Source of the DNA: Rhynchopus sp. YZ270_cl-10
Lineage: Eukaryota; Euglenozoa; Diplonemea; Diplonemida; Diplonemidae
DNA length: 64,000 nucleotides
Assembly: GCA_964035575.1 (NCBI GenBank)
Contig: OZ037860.1
Span: forward strand, 706,689 to 770,688
Reading direction: 5' to 3'
This document shows positions 40,608 to 51,645 of the stretch, in pieces. A model generated the notes under the pieces. The model was not told the origin of the DNA. It made no database searches and saw only the letters and a program-made list of their open reading frames with translations. Position 1 is the stretch's first letter. Every line of letters begins with the position of its first letter. The position numbers and the translations under genes were made by a program.

Positions 40608-41781
40608 TATCAGTGGCTGTCACGAAATGTGGTAATTCATGTGGCCCACCTTTAACTAATTAAAATTTTGGACTTTTTGCTCGATTTTTTTTTCATTTTT
40701 TTGCGCGGACCTCGGAAATGCAGTTAAGCGCATTTTCGACTTCCGGAAAAATGCCAATATTTCCTGGAATAAGGGGATGAAGACCGAAAAAGTGACCTGG
40801 AGAAGACGTGTCCTGGGCAATAGCTTTTCCTCCAAAAAACGCCGAAAAATATTTCGTTGGATTCAGCGGACCGAAAACGTGCAATTCCGTACCCCCTTTT
40901 TTTGTTTTGACACCCCAGGACTCCACCCCCAAACCTCCCCAAGCACCCCCAAACCCACTTTTCAGTCACATTTTAGTAGGGAATTTCACTTAAATTTCGC
41001 CTAAAATGACCCAAAAGGACCCGTGTGCCATGGTGTCTGGCCGTTTCTTGTGCGCAAAATTGTCAATCTCCCCACCTACGTGGCAAAGAGTCTGTTCGTG
41101 TCACATAGCAACACTGAACCAAAGACTGAACTCCCTCACTGCCAAAGGGGTTTTTGTGCCTCCTAATATGGCAAACGGGTAACGGTTACACAGGCTTGTT
41201 CAGGGCAAATCCTTAAGAAATCGTGCTTTTTTAACCGCACCGATAACCTGGTACAGATAGTTCACAGAGGTTCAACTAGGATTTTTTCATCATTTCTTTA
41301 TTTATTTTCAAAGATTGTGAAAAGATCTTTCAAAAGGCACCATTTTCGAGTTGAAATACCAATTACTCCCGGGTAGAGTGTGACCGCAAAGCCAAAACAA
41401 TTGGCCGGTCCTTAAGGGGTTAACAAACATACAGGGAAACAGTGAAATACTGTGTGGCCCGCCTTTAACTAATTAAAATTTTGGACTTTTTGCTCGATTT
41501 TTTTTTCATTTTTTTGCGCGGACCTCGGAAACGCAGTTAAGCACATTTTCGACTTCCGGAAAAATACCAATATTTTCTGGGATGGCTGCGAGAATATCCG
41601 AAAAAACGATGATTTTTGAACTGAGCAAATAAATTTCTGAAAAAAAAAATCGAGAATCGTTTCATTGCAATCAGCGCATTCCGCGCAATGCAAATAAAAA
41701 AAAAATCGGTGAAAAAGTCAAAAATTTAGTCATTTTACTCAAAAATGTTGAAATTACCACATTTCGTGACAGCCACTGATA
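40608..41781. mobile_element. Non-autonomous Tc1/mariner-like element with TA duplication
   Basis: The element is 40610-41779. Its ends are perfect inverses over about 28 bp, starting TCAGTGGCTGTCACGAAATG. TA flanks both sides (40608-40609 and 41780-41781), the target choice of the Tc1/mariner superfamily, and the CAGTGG start is usual there. No transposase frame exists. Inside, a ~130-bp block (GGCCCACCTTTAACTAATTA onward) occurs twice in direct orientation, at 40642-40770 and 41456-41582. The insertion splits a family A-type sequence (GCATGTGTCTCTTGTGCATA to the left, TACATCT to the right). Confidence 0.82.
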
Positions 41782-41876
41782 TACATCTAAAGGTGGTATA
41801 GATGAAAAAGAGAAAGAATGAAATGGGGCTTCGATGCCGTGTGGAAATATAAACAAAGAAAATAAAAGAAGCGTGT

Positions 41877-41917
41877 ATAAGATAAAACCTAAGCCTCTCA
41901 TTCGCTTAGTCACCTTG
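41877..41917 (+). repeat. Family A mini-element
   Basis: TAAGATAAAACCTAAGCCTC, then TCATTCGCTTAGTCACCTTG. The next copy starts 13 bp downstream. Confidence 0.65.
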
Positions 41918-41929
41918 AAAATGAAAAGT

Positions 41930-41968
41930 TTATAAGATGACCCTGAGCCTCTCGTGCTTAGTCACCTT
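41930..41968 (+). repeat. Family A mini-element (near consensus)
   Basis: TTATAAGATGACCCTGAGCC, TCTCGTGCTTAGTCACCTTG. Confidence 0.7.
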
Positions 41969-42781
41969 GTAATAAAAGACAAAGGTTTTTTGGTAAAGAT
42001 GCAACTTTATTGTTGCCATCTTTAAAACAAAACAATGCAATGAAAATACGGGTTTTCAAGAACCACACATTAACAGACGGGGGTTACTTAGGTGGGTGGC
42101 GTGCAGCGCAGCGAGGTGGGGGAACAGGGAGCAGGGAGGACTTGAAAACCTGACTGCCTAACATTGAGATGTCGAACCACCCGGTAAACTTTTTTTTCCC
42201 ACAGGTGGTGACGTTAGACACAAAACAAGAAAAGCTGAGAAGATAGTGCCTCTCGTGACACTAATTCATCAACAAAAAGGGGGAAGGAAGAAGGGAAGGG
42301 AAGGGGAGGGGGAACGTTTGACTAGATGACTCTCCTACTCAGTCATCTTAAATTCCCTTTCAGGACTGACCATACTTTGCAAGTAGAGGTGGTGGTAAAT
42401 AGTTCACCTCCACCTCAAATGTCACGGCAAAAAAGATCTTCAAAAAGAAGAAAACATTTGTTGACCCAAAATCTTCACAAAGTCTTCTTGAAGATCTATT
42501 ACCATGCCGTGTCAAAATGCTGTGTTTATTTTGTACTATTTTTTTATGTACAATAGTGGGGTTATGAGCCGCACCAGATGTTCGTTTTATTTATTTTTTT
42601 CTGTTTCGTTCAGAATTTTTCCGCGTTTGTATTGTTGTATGTAGCCACTAAGGTGGAACCTCTCTTTCACAGCTCTCACCTTTATTCGACAAAAAAAGTT
42701 GCTATCATTCACAACGCGACAACTGCAGTACATAGGTTATCTATTCCCCCTTCCTGCCATGATGTAGCCCCATCACGCAGG

Positions 42782-44737
42782 CTACACCAGACTATCCGCC
42801 TTCCATTCCCTGACACGAGAGTCATTGTCCATCTGTGGTGTTGTTTGAGTATGAGATTTGAGGGACACATCTTTAAATGGGTTTGGCGTCGTTGCTGGCT
42901 TCCAGTGCACCTTCTTTGTTTCCTTTGGTTTTGCTTCGCCGACAAACGCGGATGTTGCACGCCCCTTCTCCTTCTCCTGCTCCACCGCTTTTCTACTTTT
43001 CTGCGGCACATCAACCACATGAGAAAGCCCTGTTACGCTAGCTGGAAGAGGGGTGGCGTGGTGGATGACAATGGGAGGAGGTGCGCTAGGGTATCCTTGG
43101 ATCGTTTTGCGTTCCTCTTTACCACCCGAGGTGCAAGATTTGAGACAGGAGCTCAGACACGAAACGCAGCACCCAAGCTTGAAGAGCACAAAGACCACTG
43201 CAATAGCGATCAGCACCACCGCAATGAGGGCAAGGATTTCTTCATAGCACTCTGCCTTGAATAGGCAGAACCCTTCTCCGTGGTTCTGCTCGCTGTTGGG
43301 GTGCGCACCGCCTGCGGTTCCGGTACGCTGGTCCTTCACGAAGGTGTTTGTTGCTACTGTGATGTTATAGTGCTGTCGGGTAATAAGGTTCACCTCTTTG
43401 TCGAATATTGCGAGGGCGAAGTTGTACACAGCGTTGGTTGCGTTCTCTCGAAGCAACGTTGCGACGATGGTTTCGCGTTGGCCGCGAACAATGTGTATTT
43501 CATACTGCGACACGGTAGAACGCAACGCAGGCCCCGCAGGACCCTCTTCAAACTCAAACCTGACGAGATACGCACCACTCAGGGTTCCATTGTTTTCAAG
43601 CACAATCGTCACCTTGGCGGCATCTAACAGCACGTCGTACACCACCGACACTATGTTCACATCAGACGGCAAATTCCTCAGAATCGCTACCTTCGAAACC
43701 GGCAAACGCAAACTCATAGTAAAGCGAATCTGAGCCTCCAACGCAAACCCCGCATACCCACTCACCCACTCCTTATCCCCTTTGTACAACGGTGCTGCAC
43801 CCTGCTCTACTCGCCGTCTATCTTCCGCTATAAGAGCACCCACCTGGTTGTTCAGACATGATTCTAAAGGGCGATAGCAACGTTCCCCTTGAGAGTAGAA
43901 GCCTGAATAAGATGTCCCCACTTTGTCACATTCAGACCCATCTAAGGTAACCATGCCATACGGAAGCGAAAGCCACTCCTCAGTGTTCTGTGTATTATGC
44001 GCGATGTAGCCTGACTGCGGAAAGGTGGTTTCGTCAATGAGGTCGACGTTGACAAGCTCGGTTACCACATCGAGTATGTTGCTTGATTTAACGGATGCGC
44101 CAAAGTCGTAGGAACTTCCCGAAAAAACAGTTTTGTCGCCTTGTTTGCCTTCCATTTGGATGCGAAGACCTTTTGTGTAGCCTTTTACTTCAGAGAGTTT
44201 GTATGCATCTCCGGAGAAGGAAATCCAATGAGAGGTTCCAGCGGAGTCGAGGAGGCTGCAGCTGGGGTTGCCACGTCTTGGTTTGGAGGTGAATCCTAGC
44301 GTTTCTGAGATGGAGCAGGAGCAGCAGAAGCCTTCCGAGTGGAGAAGCTTCTCTCCTGTCGCAGGGTTGGTCTGTGGGTCTTGCAGCTCGCAGCTCGCTA
44401 TGGGGTGGTACCGAACCGATTCGCGCACCTCAGAATACACCGTCGTAAGGTCCTGTAAATGATAGTACAACCCACCATGCGCAGATATTGTGATCTCCAA
44501 AGGCGGGTCCAGAACCTCTACCCCGTCTCCTACAGTGGTTTCGGTGATGCGGATGCGGACGGGTTCGCCCCATGTGGTCAAGCTCAGTAAAAGGTAAAGC
44601 TTCTCAGTGCAAGTCTCCGTGGTGGAGTCAGGGGTGCTAGTGCTGGTACAAAGTTCTATCTCTGACTTAGCCAAAACACCCCCAAAACAGACAGCAAAAA
44701 GACTCGAAAAAAGAATCAAAACTAATTTTGCGTTCAT
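42782..44737 (-). CDS. HAP2: HAP2/GCS1 gamete fusion protein
   Basis: Single exon of 651 residues; the ATG at 44737 is preferred because it starts a clean signal peptide (MNAKLVLILFSSLFAVCFGG). The ectodomain carries HAP2 hallmarks: an N-terminal CTEKLYLLLSL strand, DPPLEITISAHGGLYYHLQD, and the HAP2-GCS1 core GEKLLHSEGFCCSCSISETL, followed by RGNPSC and many paired cysteines. A single membrane helix lies at ~498-519 (ILALIAVVLIAIAVVFVLF), then a Cys-rich juxtamembrane stretch (CCVSCLSSCLKSC, likely palmitoylated) and a basic ~120-residue tail. In plants, algae, Plasmodium and ciliates, HAP2 is a class II-like fusogen on one gamete that merges plasma membranes. Its presence implies a sexual or cell-fusion stage in this organism. 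A pyrimidine-rich tract precedes the ATG. Confidence 0.93.
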   Translation of the reverse strand: MNAKLVLILFSSLFAVCFGGVLAKSEIELCTSTSTPDSTTETCTEKLYLLLSLTTWGEPVRIRITETTVGDGVEVLDPPLEITISAHGGLYYHLQDLTTVYSEVRESVRYHPIASCELQDPQTNPATGEKLLHSEGFCCSCSISETLGFTSKPRRGNPSCSLLDSAGTSHWISFSGDAYKLSEVKGYTKGLRIQMEGKQGDKTVFSGSSYDFGASVKSSNILDVVTELVNVDLIDETTFPQSGYIAHNTQNTEEWLSLPYGMVTLDGSECDKVGTSYSGFYSQGERCYRPLESCLNNQVGALIAEDRRRVEQGAAPLYKGDKEWVSGYAGFALEAQIRFTMSLRLPVSKVAILRNLPSDVNIVSVVYDVLLDAAKVTIVLENNGTLSGAYLVRFEFEEGPAGPALRSTVSQYEIHIVRGQRETIVATLLRENATNAVYNFALAIFDKEVNLITRQHYNITVATNTFVKDQRTGTAGGAHPNSEQNHGEGFCLFKAECYEEILALIAVVLIAIAVVFVLFKLGCCVSCLSSCLKSCTSGGKEERKTIQGYPSAPPPIVIHHATPLPASVTGLSHVVDVPQKSRKAVEQEKEKGRATSAFVGEAKPKETKKVHWKPATTPNPFKDVSLKSHTQTTPQMDNDSRVREWKADSLV

Positions 44738-45019
44738 TTTTTGTTGAGAATTTTGAAGGGGAAAAAGAGAGAGAAAAGAGAATGATATTTTTTTGAAATA
44801 CAAAGTCAAGTGACAGTGTACCAGAAAAAAGAGAAAATTAGTGTGTAATAAAACTCAAAAAACTTTCCCCGATGAGAAAAAAATGGGGGGGATGGAACCC
44901 TGAGAGGTATTGAGAGGGGGGTTTTGTAGGGTAAGAAAATCAGGGGCTCCGCTACCGTATAAAGTTCTGTTGCGGCGCAACAGAAGTCTGAAAATTTTCA
45001 AAAAAAAAAGTATTTTCAT

Positions 45020-45058
<39 letters not shown>

Positions 45059-46695
45059 ATGGTTGAACCACGAGAGTACCATGGGGAACTGGGTTGCTGA
45101 CCGCACCACCCAGGCTGTACCTCAATTTTTTTTTTGCCTGCGGCGCCATTTTTCCTTTTTTGCTCCGCAAAAAAGGATTCGATGTGTGACTCTGTGCTGT
45201 AAAAAGCTAGATTTTTACACTGTACCCTAAATTTTTTTTCGCCTGCGGCGCCATTTGTTTGATTTTTTTTGCTTCGCAAAAAAAAATACAGTTCCCTATG
45301 TTCCCAATGTCCCTGGTCAGCAGTGCTGAAAAGTTTTTGGGCACAAAAACAGCTGACCCCCCTATTTTGAAATCTGAATCCCTGGAAAAAAACCCCCGCA
45401 ACAGAACTCAAAAAAAATCTGAAAACGTAGCGGAGGGGCTGAAGAAAATAGAAAAAAAAAAAAAAAAAAAAAAAAAAACACCTTTTTTTTTTTGTATGAT
45501 TTTTTTTGAAACCAAAGGGGACACTTCGGGGGTTTGGGGTGTTTTTTTTTTTTGTTCTTTTCCTTTTTTTTGTTATTGAAGACTTCCACAGAGGCTTTAT
45601 TGAGTTTTATTTTTTCACCTTTCAACGACAAGCGTCAGACTCAGAAGCAGGAGAAATATAGCCCATATTTTTCAATTCTATCAAACATCACAGAAATATA
45701 ACTCCATCTCTGATGCTAAATACATAGAATTTTCACCCCTTTTTTTTTGGTATTCCAGACCCACCCCATTTGCACAATTCTTAGGGTAGCGGGATTGTGC
45801 AGTGGAAGATGGGGGAGATAAACGTACGAAATATTTTTTTTCTATTTTTCCGCACCACCATTACACAGTAACAAAACAAAAAAATCACCTGGTAATGTTT
45901 TCATCTTTTTTTTAACCCTCTCTGTGGCGATTGACAGGACTTAATATTTTTGTACAGGTCACATCGTTGTCTTTTTCTTTTTTTCTTCTTCTTCTTCCTC
46001 TCTTGCCTTTCTCGATATAAACCACAGCGAATTATCTTTTTGCTTGACAAAAAAAAATTGTCAAAAAGACTCAACCTATATGGTGAAAAAGGGGGGCGCA
46101 AAAAAGGGGGACTGATCAAAAGGACGGCCGATAAAATATTGCCAAAAAAAAAAGCGAAATAAAATATGATGAAGGGGGTAGGCAAGAAATAAAACACAAA
46201 AAAAGATGAAAAAAAGGGGGGCAGAAGCTGGCAAAGGCTGCCCAAAGAGAGCCTGCCATTCTAACAAAAAGAGGGATCAGAAAAAAATGAAATAATCCGG
46301 ATGGCATCATTTATCTTCTCAAATCCTTCACTCCTGCCCCCCCTTTTCTCCCTCTTTTTTATTGCGTATATTTGTTGCTCTTATTTTCTTTTGTGATTTT
46401 TTTGTGCACAGACTGACCTATAACAAAAAAAAATCCAATCGTAGTGTATTTGTTTGATACCCCCATTCCTCTTTCCCCCCCTTTTTTTTGTTGAAAAACT
46501 GTGCGAACAGAACTACCCTTCATTCCACATTCTTCGGGCGGGTGGGGAGGGAGGAGGGGGAAATGATAAAGCTGTATTTTTTCCTTTTTTTTGGGGGAGG
46601 GGGGTTTTGATGGTCTCCAGGTTACACGCAGCCCAAAATAAAATAAAAAATATAAAAAAAGGAGGGAAATGCAAAAAAGGTGCAAAACAAGAGGC
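44738..46695. other. Intergenic region with a GC-ended foldback element
   Basis: No gene is seen. It has long A runs (45024-45056 and 45451-45477), a 496-bp inverted-repeat element (44943-45438), TTC-rich stretches near 45975-46005 and mixed low-complexity DNA up to the NOG1 stop. Confidence 0.7.
44943..45438. repeat. 496-bp inverted-repeat element with internal tandem pair
   Basis: GGGGCTCCGCTACC at the left is mirrored by GTAGCGGAGGGG at the right. Just inside, AGTTCTGTTGCGG is mirrored by CCGCAACAGAACT. Left of centre is the near-palindrome TTCTGTTGCG / GCGCAACAGAA. Two ~100-bp units (around 45118-45175 and 45223-45285), each with GCCTGCGGCGCCATTT followed by TTTGCTYCGCAAAAAA, lie between. 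No target duplication was found. Confidence 0.6.
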
Positions 46696-48930
46696 TTAAC
46701 GGGAACGACGCTTTCCGTTGGTCTTGACCTTCCCGGTGAAGAGCCACTTGGGCTTCATGTCGTAGCTGTGACGGTCGGACTCTCCCATACGCGAGTCGCT
46801 GTGGGTGGTGGGTGGTTGATAAATAGGATGGTTGTATAGATTTGACATACCGGGCCATCGGACGTGCCTTCTTGCGGGCCATTCCCATGGCACGCATCTT
46901 CTGCACTCCAGACTTGAGTCCACCCAGCTTCGACACGGAGACACCTCTGTCCCGCGATGCAGGGGAGTTGCTGAGGAAACGCGACTTTGCGCTCGAGCGG
47001 AGCGTGGAGGTGCTGCGGGCGGTGGCCGAGAGCGAGCGCTGCGGGGTGCCGTCACGCTCGTAGTCGCCGTCGTCCTCGTCGTCACGCTTGCGCTTCCTGC
47101 CACGTCCGTCCTGCGAGCGGTCCTTGTGGATGAGCTCCTGATGCTTGCTCACGGCATCTCCAACTCTGCCAAGCTTGCCTCTACCCCGTGCCTTCTTCTC
47201 TGCGTTCTCCATACGCGACATCGCCACCGAGTACTGCACCATCTTCAGTGTCTCCTTGTTCTGGTCCGTCAGCTCAAACGGTGCCTCGCCCGCTCCCATG
47301 AGCTCCTCCTCCAGCCTGCGCTCCTCCTCCTCCTCAAGCTCCGCAAGGCGCTGGTCGATATCGGGGTCGATGAAGTCGAGGATGTTCTTGCCGTCGATGA
47401 TCTCGGGCATGACGTCGTACTTCCAGTCGTCGTCGTCGAGGAGGTAGTTCTTGCGCATGTCCATCGAGTACACGCCTGGGCCACCGTTCTCGGCTTCGAT
47501 GTCTTTCTCGAGGCGGCGCTTGGGGAGGTCACCACCGTCGGCCTTGAGGGCCTTCTCCTGCACAACGGAGTTGGGGATGAAGGCAGGGCGTGCACGCTCG
47601 TCACGCTGGTCGGGCATTGCGCAGTAGATACGGTTCTCGATGTCGCCGTACTTCTTGCTGCGCATCTTCGTCTCCTGACGGTGGGCAAGGAGGAGCTCGC
47701 AGGCCTTCGTCTTGAGCTCACCAACACCCAGGTCGTGCAGGGTGCTTGTTTCCAGGACCTCCGCTCCTGCCTCCTGGACTGCCTGTGGTGGTGGAGGTGG
47801 TGGAGGTGGTGGAGGTAGTGGGATAGTGAAAGTGTGTACATACTTGTCTCACCTCAGCCTGGTCCTCGGCAGAGACTTGGCTGAAAGGAAGCACATCGCT
47901 CTTGTTAAGCACCACAAGGAGGGGCTTCTGGGCGAACAGGGGTGAGATGTTTTTGAAGAGGGACAGCTGTAGTGGTGGTGGTGGTGGTGTGGAAGGGAGC
48001 ATGGTGGAGGAATGTGTACGTGCATACCTGCTGCTGGATGCTGTACCCGCAGTTGCACGAAAGGTCCATGAAGTAAAGCACGGTCGCCTTCAAGTGCGCC
48101 AGCGCAGTGATGGACTGCATCTCAATGGTGGAGGACTGCTCAAGGGGCTTGTCCAACACTCCGGGGGTGTCAATCACCTGCCAGGTCATCTCACGGTAGT
48201 CTGTGTGTCCAAGGTAGAGCGACTTGGTTGTGAATGCGTAGGGCTGCACGTCAACATCGGCGCGTGTCACCTTGTTCATGAAGGAGGACTTTCCGACGTT
48301 GGGGAAACCGCAGACGAGGAGTGTACGTGTGTTAGGGTCAATCGAGGGCAGACGACCCAAATGCTGACGCACCTGTTCCAAGTATCCAAGCGAGTCGTCA
48401 AGCTTTTTCAGCAGGGTTGCCATTCTACCTAATGCCGCACGCTTCAGCTGCTTGCAACGGTAGAGCGAGTCTCCGTACTTCATAAGACGGACGTACTCAC
48501 GTCCCAGCTGATCGATGTAGTGGCGGGTGGTGTTCACACGGCCGAGTGCCGCTTTGTAATGGTGACGGTCGTACAGCACGTTCATCAGTTCCGCGTAGCT
48601 GGAAAGGGGGGCGTTTTGAAAGAGTTAAAAAAAAAGGATAACGTAACAACCACGTCACATGGCAACAAGGAAGTACTTGACAGAAAAGGGCACATACAAA
48701 GGGTGGATGTCATCGAGTCTCGGGAACGCCTCCAGCAGCTTCGTGAGCTTCTCGTGGATGGCACCCTGGGTGAACTTGACCTTACGGGTGTAGAAGTTAC
48801 GGATACGGGTGATTTCGTATCCCTTGTGCACAACGGTCGGTGTCTTGCGCTGTGTCTTCGACAGAATGATGTCGACAAATTCTTTGCTCTTGGGCACCAC
48901 CTCAATCGATTTGAAGTTATACAACACCAT
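46696..48930 (-). CDS. NOG1: NOG1, nucleolar GTPase for 60S ribosome assembly
   Basis: Five exons (48930-48698, 48598-48028, 47966-47844, 47782-46851, 46798-46696) give 653 residues, the length of yeast Nog1. Introns are 99, 61, 61 and 52 nt, with phases 2, 0, 0 and 2. Nog1 landmarks are clear: the junction sequence [16 protein letters not shown], the GTPase P-loop [10 protein letters not shown] at 175-184, DTPGVLD at 221-227, NKSD at 289-292, the [20 protein letters not shown] block, and the C-terminal basic tail ending in [15 protein letters not shown]. It acts in pre-60S particles in the nucleolus. For intron 3 an upstream GTGAGA at 47852 is also in frame; I chose the GTATGT site because it matches other introns. 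The C-terminal tail region has been copied to 50276-51073. Confidence 0.95.
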
Positions 48931-50275
48931 TGTTTATGATGAATGGGGGTGGGGGGTAAAAAAAAACCTCCTTGAGAGTGGAGGGCTGTGTGTAGGACCC
49001 CTGGGTGTCTGCAGTGTGTGGTGGTTGTGGGCGTGCTGAGAGTAGTGGGGGGATTTGTCTGAAAGTTGTTGTTTTGCTTTGTGCTCTTTTTGTTTTGGTG
49101 GTCTTTAAAAATGTACTATTTGCTTTTTTGTTTTGTTGTTGCTTTTGTGTTTTGGATCCATGACCAATTGGTCTTCAGGAATCTTTTTTCGTGTTTTTCA
49201 AAATAAAAGAAAAGGAAAAGTTAAAAACTGGTTTCGGCGGTCTGCTCCCTGACCAGGAAAAGTGCCCTTCGACCGCGCTCATCAGAAGGAGCAAGGGCTT
49301 AAAAGAAAAAGTAAAAACATGAACACTTTTGTCGAGTCATTGTTTTTTTGAGTACACTTTGGAATAATAAAAAAGAGTGATGAAGTCGTTTTTTTGTTTG
49401 TGTTCAGGTATCGTAGCTCGCCAACCTGTGGGCAGACAGTATTCACATATTAATGGTATACTGTCGTATGAATAGGGCAATTACACATATTCCTTGTGAT
49501 AGCCTTCTCTTTGTAAGTAAAAGTAGAAAGGCTCTTTAAGCACTCAACATTAGGTTTTTTTAGTGTGTATCAGTGGGCTCAAGGTTTCGCCACCCCTCAG
49601 TTTATGGAACTAGCCAGGTTCCTTAGTCGAACGCACCACCGTTCGAGGAGAATTTACGCAGCATATGGGGGTTTCCCATAGCAGGCCCCGCGTTTTATAT
49701 ATTGGCAAGTGTGAGTCCTATCGGCTCATATTGCTTGCTCTCTGAGGTGGTTTAGAAGAAATTCACACACGATAGACAAAAAATGAAAACAGAAAAGGTA
49801 GAGTTTCTTGCTGAGGATTACTCCGTTCTTTTATTTGCATTGCACTGTTGAAGAAAAAGGGTTCAAGAAAAACTGCATGTTGCATCGTGCTCGTAGCATC
49901 GATAGGCCACCCCGCAACTGGGTTCGTAGGCTTCTTAGTCTACCTCGGGCGGTTATTGTAACGAAGACCTTTTGAGAGGCTATAGTTATTGCTGGGAGTA
50001 GTGGGGGAAGTGGGGAAAATCCATTATTACATGAAATGAGCAAACACAGGCGAGATAGCGCCGGAATGAGCAACTATTATGCAATACCCAGTGCACAGAA
50101 AGATCGGCTCCAATTTGAGGTTAGGGCCCACCTGAGGATGAACCAGAGCGAAATGTGAGTGCAATATGGGCATGTGTACAGAGGGTGCAGGAGTGTGGGT
50201 GGTCGGGTCGAGCTTGGTGAGCTGCAGATCCGTTGAAGGGATTGGCCTCATGGGAGAACATCATGGGAGAAGGGC
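48931..50275. other. Intergenic region with unassigned balanced-composition DNA
   Basis: 48931-49390 is T-rich leader DNA. 49400-49790 has more balanced composition and several potential hairpins (for example CGAACGCACCACCGTTCG near 49628 and TATGGGGGTTTCCCATA near 49664), but I cannot match it to a known RNA. 49851-50155 shows a plus-strand frame with one internal stop (see separate entry). Confidence 0.5.
49851..50155 (+). other. Unassigned plus-strand reading frame with one internal stop
   Basis: Two consecutive open stretches in one frame have ordinary amino-acid usage (RARSIDRPPRNWVRRLLSLP, stop, then AIVIAGSSGGSGENPLLHEM and NYYAIPSAQKDRLQFEVRAH). No family is recognised. It might be a decayed gene or chance. 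A competing minus-strand frame over 50121-50270 contains HSCTLCTHAH. Confidence 0.2.
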
Positions 50276-51073
50276 TCAACGGGAAACGCGCTTTCCGTTG
50301 GTCTTGACCTTCCCGGTGAAGAGCCACTTCGGTTTCGAAGTCGGGTCTCCGTAGTTGCTACACTCTGCTATACGCGATTCGCTGAGAGGTTGTATTGTCC
50401 TGACAAATGTTGAAGTGCCGTTGGAAGTGTCGGCAAGTGCCCGTGCCCGCGTCTGGCAGTTTGAAGACTTGAGTCCACCCAGCTTCGACACGGAGACACC
50501 TCTGTCCCGCGAGGCAGGGGAGTTGCTGAGGAAACGCGACTTTGCGCTCGAGCGGAGCGTGGAGGTGCTGCGGGCGGTGGCCGAGAGCGAGCGCTGCGGG
50601 GTGCCGTCACGCTCGTAGTCGCCGTCGTCCTCGTCGTCACGCTTGCGCTTCCTGCCACGTCCGTCCTGCGAGCGGTCCTTGTGAATGAGCTCCTGATGAC
50701 GGCTCACGGCATCTCCAACTCTGCCAAGCTTGCCTCTACCCCGTGCCTTCTTCTCTGCGTTCTCCATACGCGACATCGCCACTGAGTACTGCACCATCTT
50801 CAGTGTCTCCTTGTTCTGGTCCGTCAGCTCAAACGGTGCCTCGCCCGCTCCCATGAGCTCCTCCTCCAGCCTGCGCTCCTCCTCCTCCTCAAGCTCCGCA
50901 AGGCGCTGGTCGCCGTCTGGCATTCGGGACGTCGCTGTCGACCTTGAGCGCGTTCTCCTCTTCTTCTGCATAACAAGCTGGGAAGAATGTTGGCGTCTGC
51001 AGGGGATATGGGTGGTGGCCGTGGTGGTGCAGAATGAACGAAAGGTTGAAAGGACAACCGTCCCACCTTTCAT
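50276..51073 (-). pseudogene. Partial, probably non-functional copy of the NOG1 C-terminus
   Basis: Residues from [20 protein letters not shown] to [13 protein letters not shown] are the same as NOG1 apart from one Lys-to-Arg change. At DNA level about 440 bp (50462-50912 against 46915-47353) differ at only about five to eight positions. Upstream, a diverged match to the NOG1 region around [16 protein letters not shown] is present in another frame and about 50 codons are missing between. Downstream, the NOG1 intron and junction are replaced by unrelated sequence, then the NOG1 end ([15 protein letters not shown]) resumes. The GTPase domain is absent, so the copy cannot replace NOG1. A small protein could still be made from the open frame. 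A family D fragment (51066-51092) adjoins the 5' end. Confidence 0.85.
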
Positions 51074-51497
51074 CGGCGGACGCAGGCACTAAAGCATAAC
51101 CATGCTCAAGGAGACTCAGGGCACACTTGCCATCGCCAAATCAGATGCAGGAGAAATCACCATAAAAAGCTCTCCTCAAAAGTCACTATTTTTTTTTTTC
51201 TTCTGATCCTACAAGCTTACTTAAATAGGAGAACGTGCAGAACATTAAAAAAAAATGAAAACACCAGAAACGTTGTTTTGATCTAACACAAGAGAGAAAT
51301 ACAAAAACGAGCATATGCGGTTTCGTTGTGTGGGTACATTGGCGCAGAAAACTTCTAAAACAGAACAAAAGAAAAAGAACGAAATTCTGGTGAGTTCTCG
51401 CATACACCCCCAACTATCTCCGCCTGACATTTCTTTTAAAAATATCTCGTTTCTTCTCTCGATGTTGCAAAAATAAGGGGAAGAGAGGTAACTTAGA

Positions 51498-51530
51498 AGA
51501 TGAACATGCATCTCGTGCACACTCCTCTAA
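51498..51530 (+). repeat. Family A variant
   Basis: AAGATGAACATGCATCTCGT then GCACACTCCTCT. The stem has become ATGCA/TGCAC-like, a sub-type also seen at 32440 and around the Tc1-like insertion at 40591. Confidence 0.5.
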
Positions 51531-51556
51531 AAAACGCAATGCGAGAGAAAAGAGAA

Positions 51557-51645
51557 GAAGTTGAAAGTGCAAACGCCTCATCGTCCATCGGCGGACGCAG
51601 TCACTGGTTCTCCGCGGGTTATCGAACCCCCAGAGAGCACTTCAT
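51557..51645 (+). repeat. Family D element, sub-type 2 (near complete)
   Basis: AAGTTGAAAGTGCAAACGCC, GTCCATCGGCGGAC arm, TCACTGGTTCTCCGCGGG, then TTATCGAACCCCCAGAG and AGCACTTCATTG. The same tail appears in the CCDC112 intron near 54900. Confidence 0.7.

Larger units (their letters stand above)
40460..42781. other. Intergenic region holding a Tc1/mariner-like element and family A copies
   Basis: Apart from the 1,170-bp element and two family A copies (41877 and 41930), no gene is seen. The stretch 42000-42780 shows no recognised feature beyond purine-rich runs near 42280-42310. The last part should be the HAP2 3' untranslated region. Confidence 0.7.
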
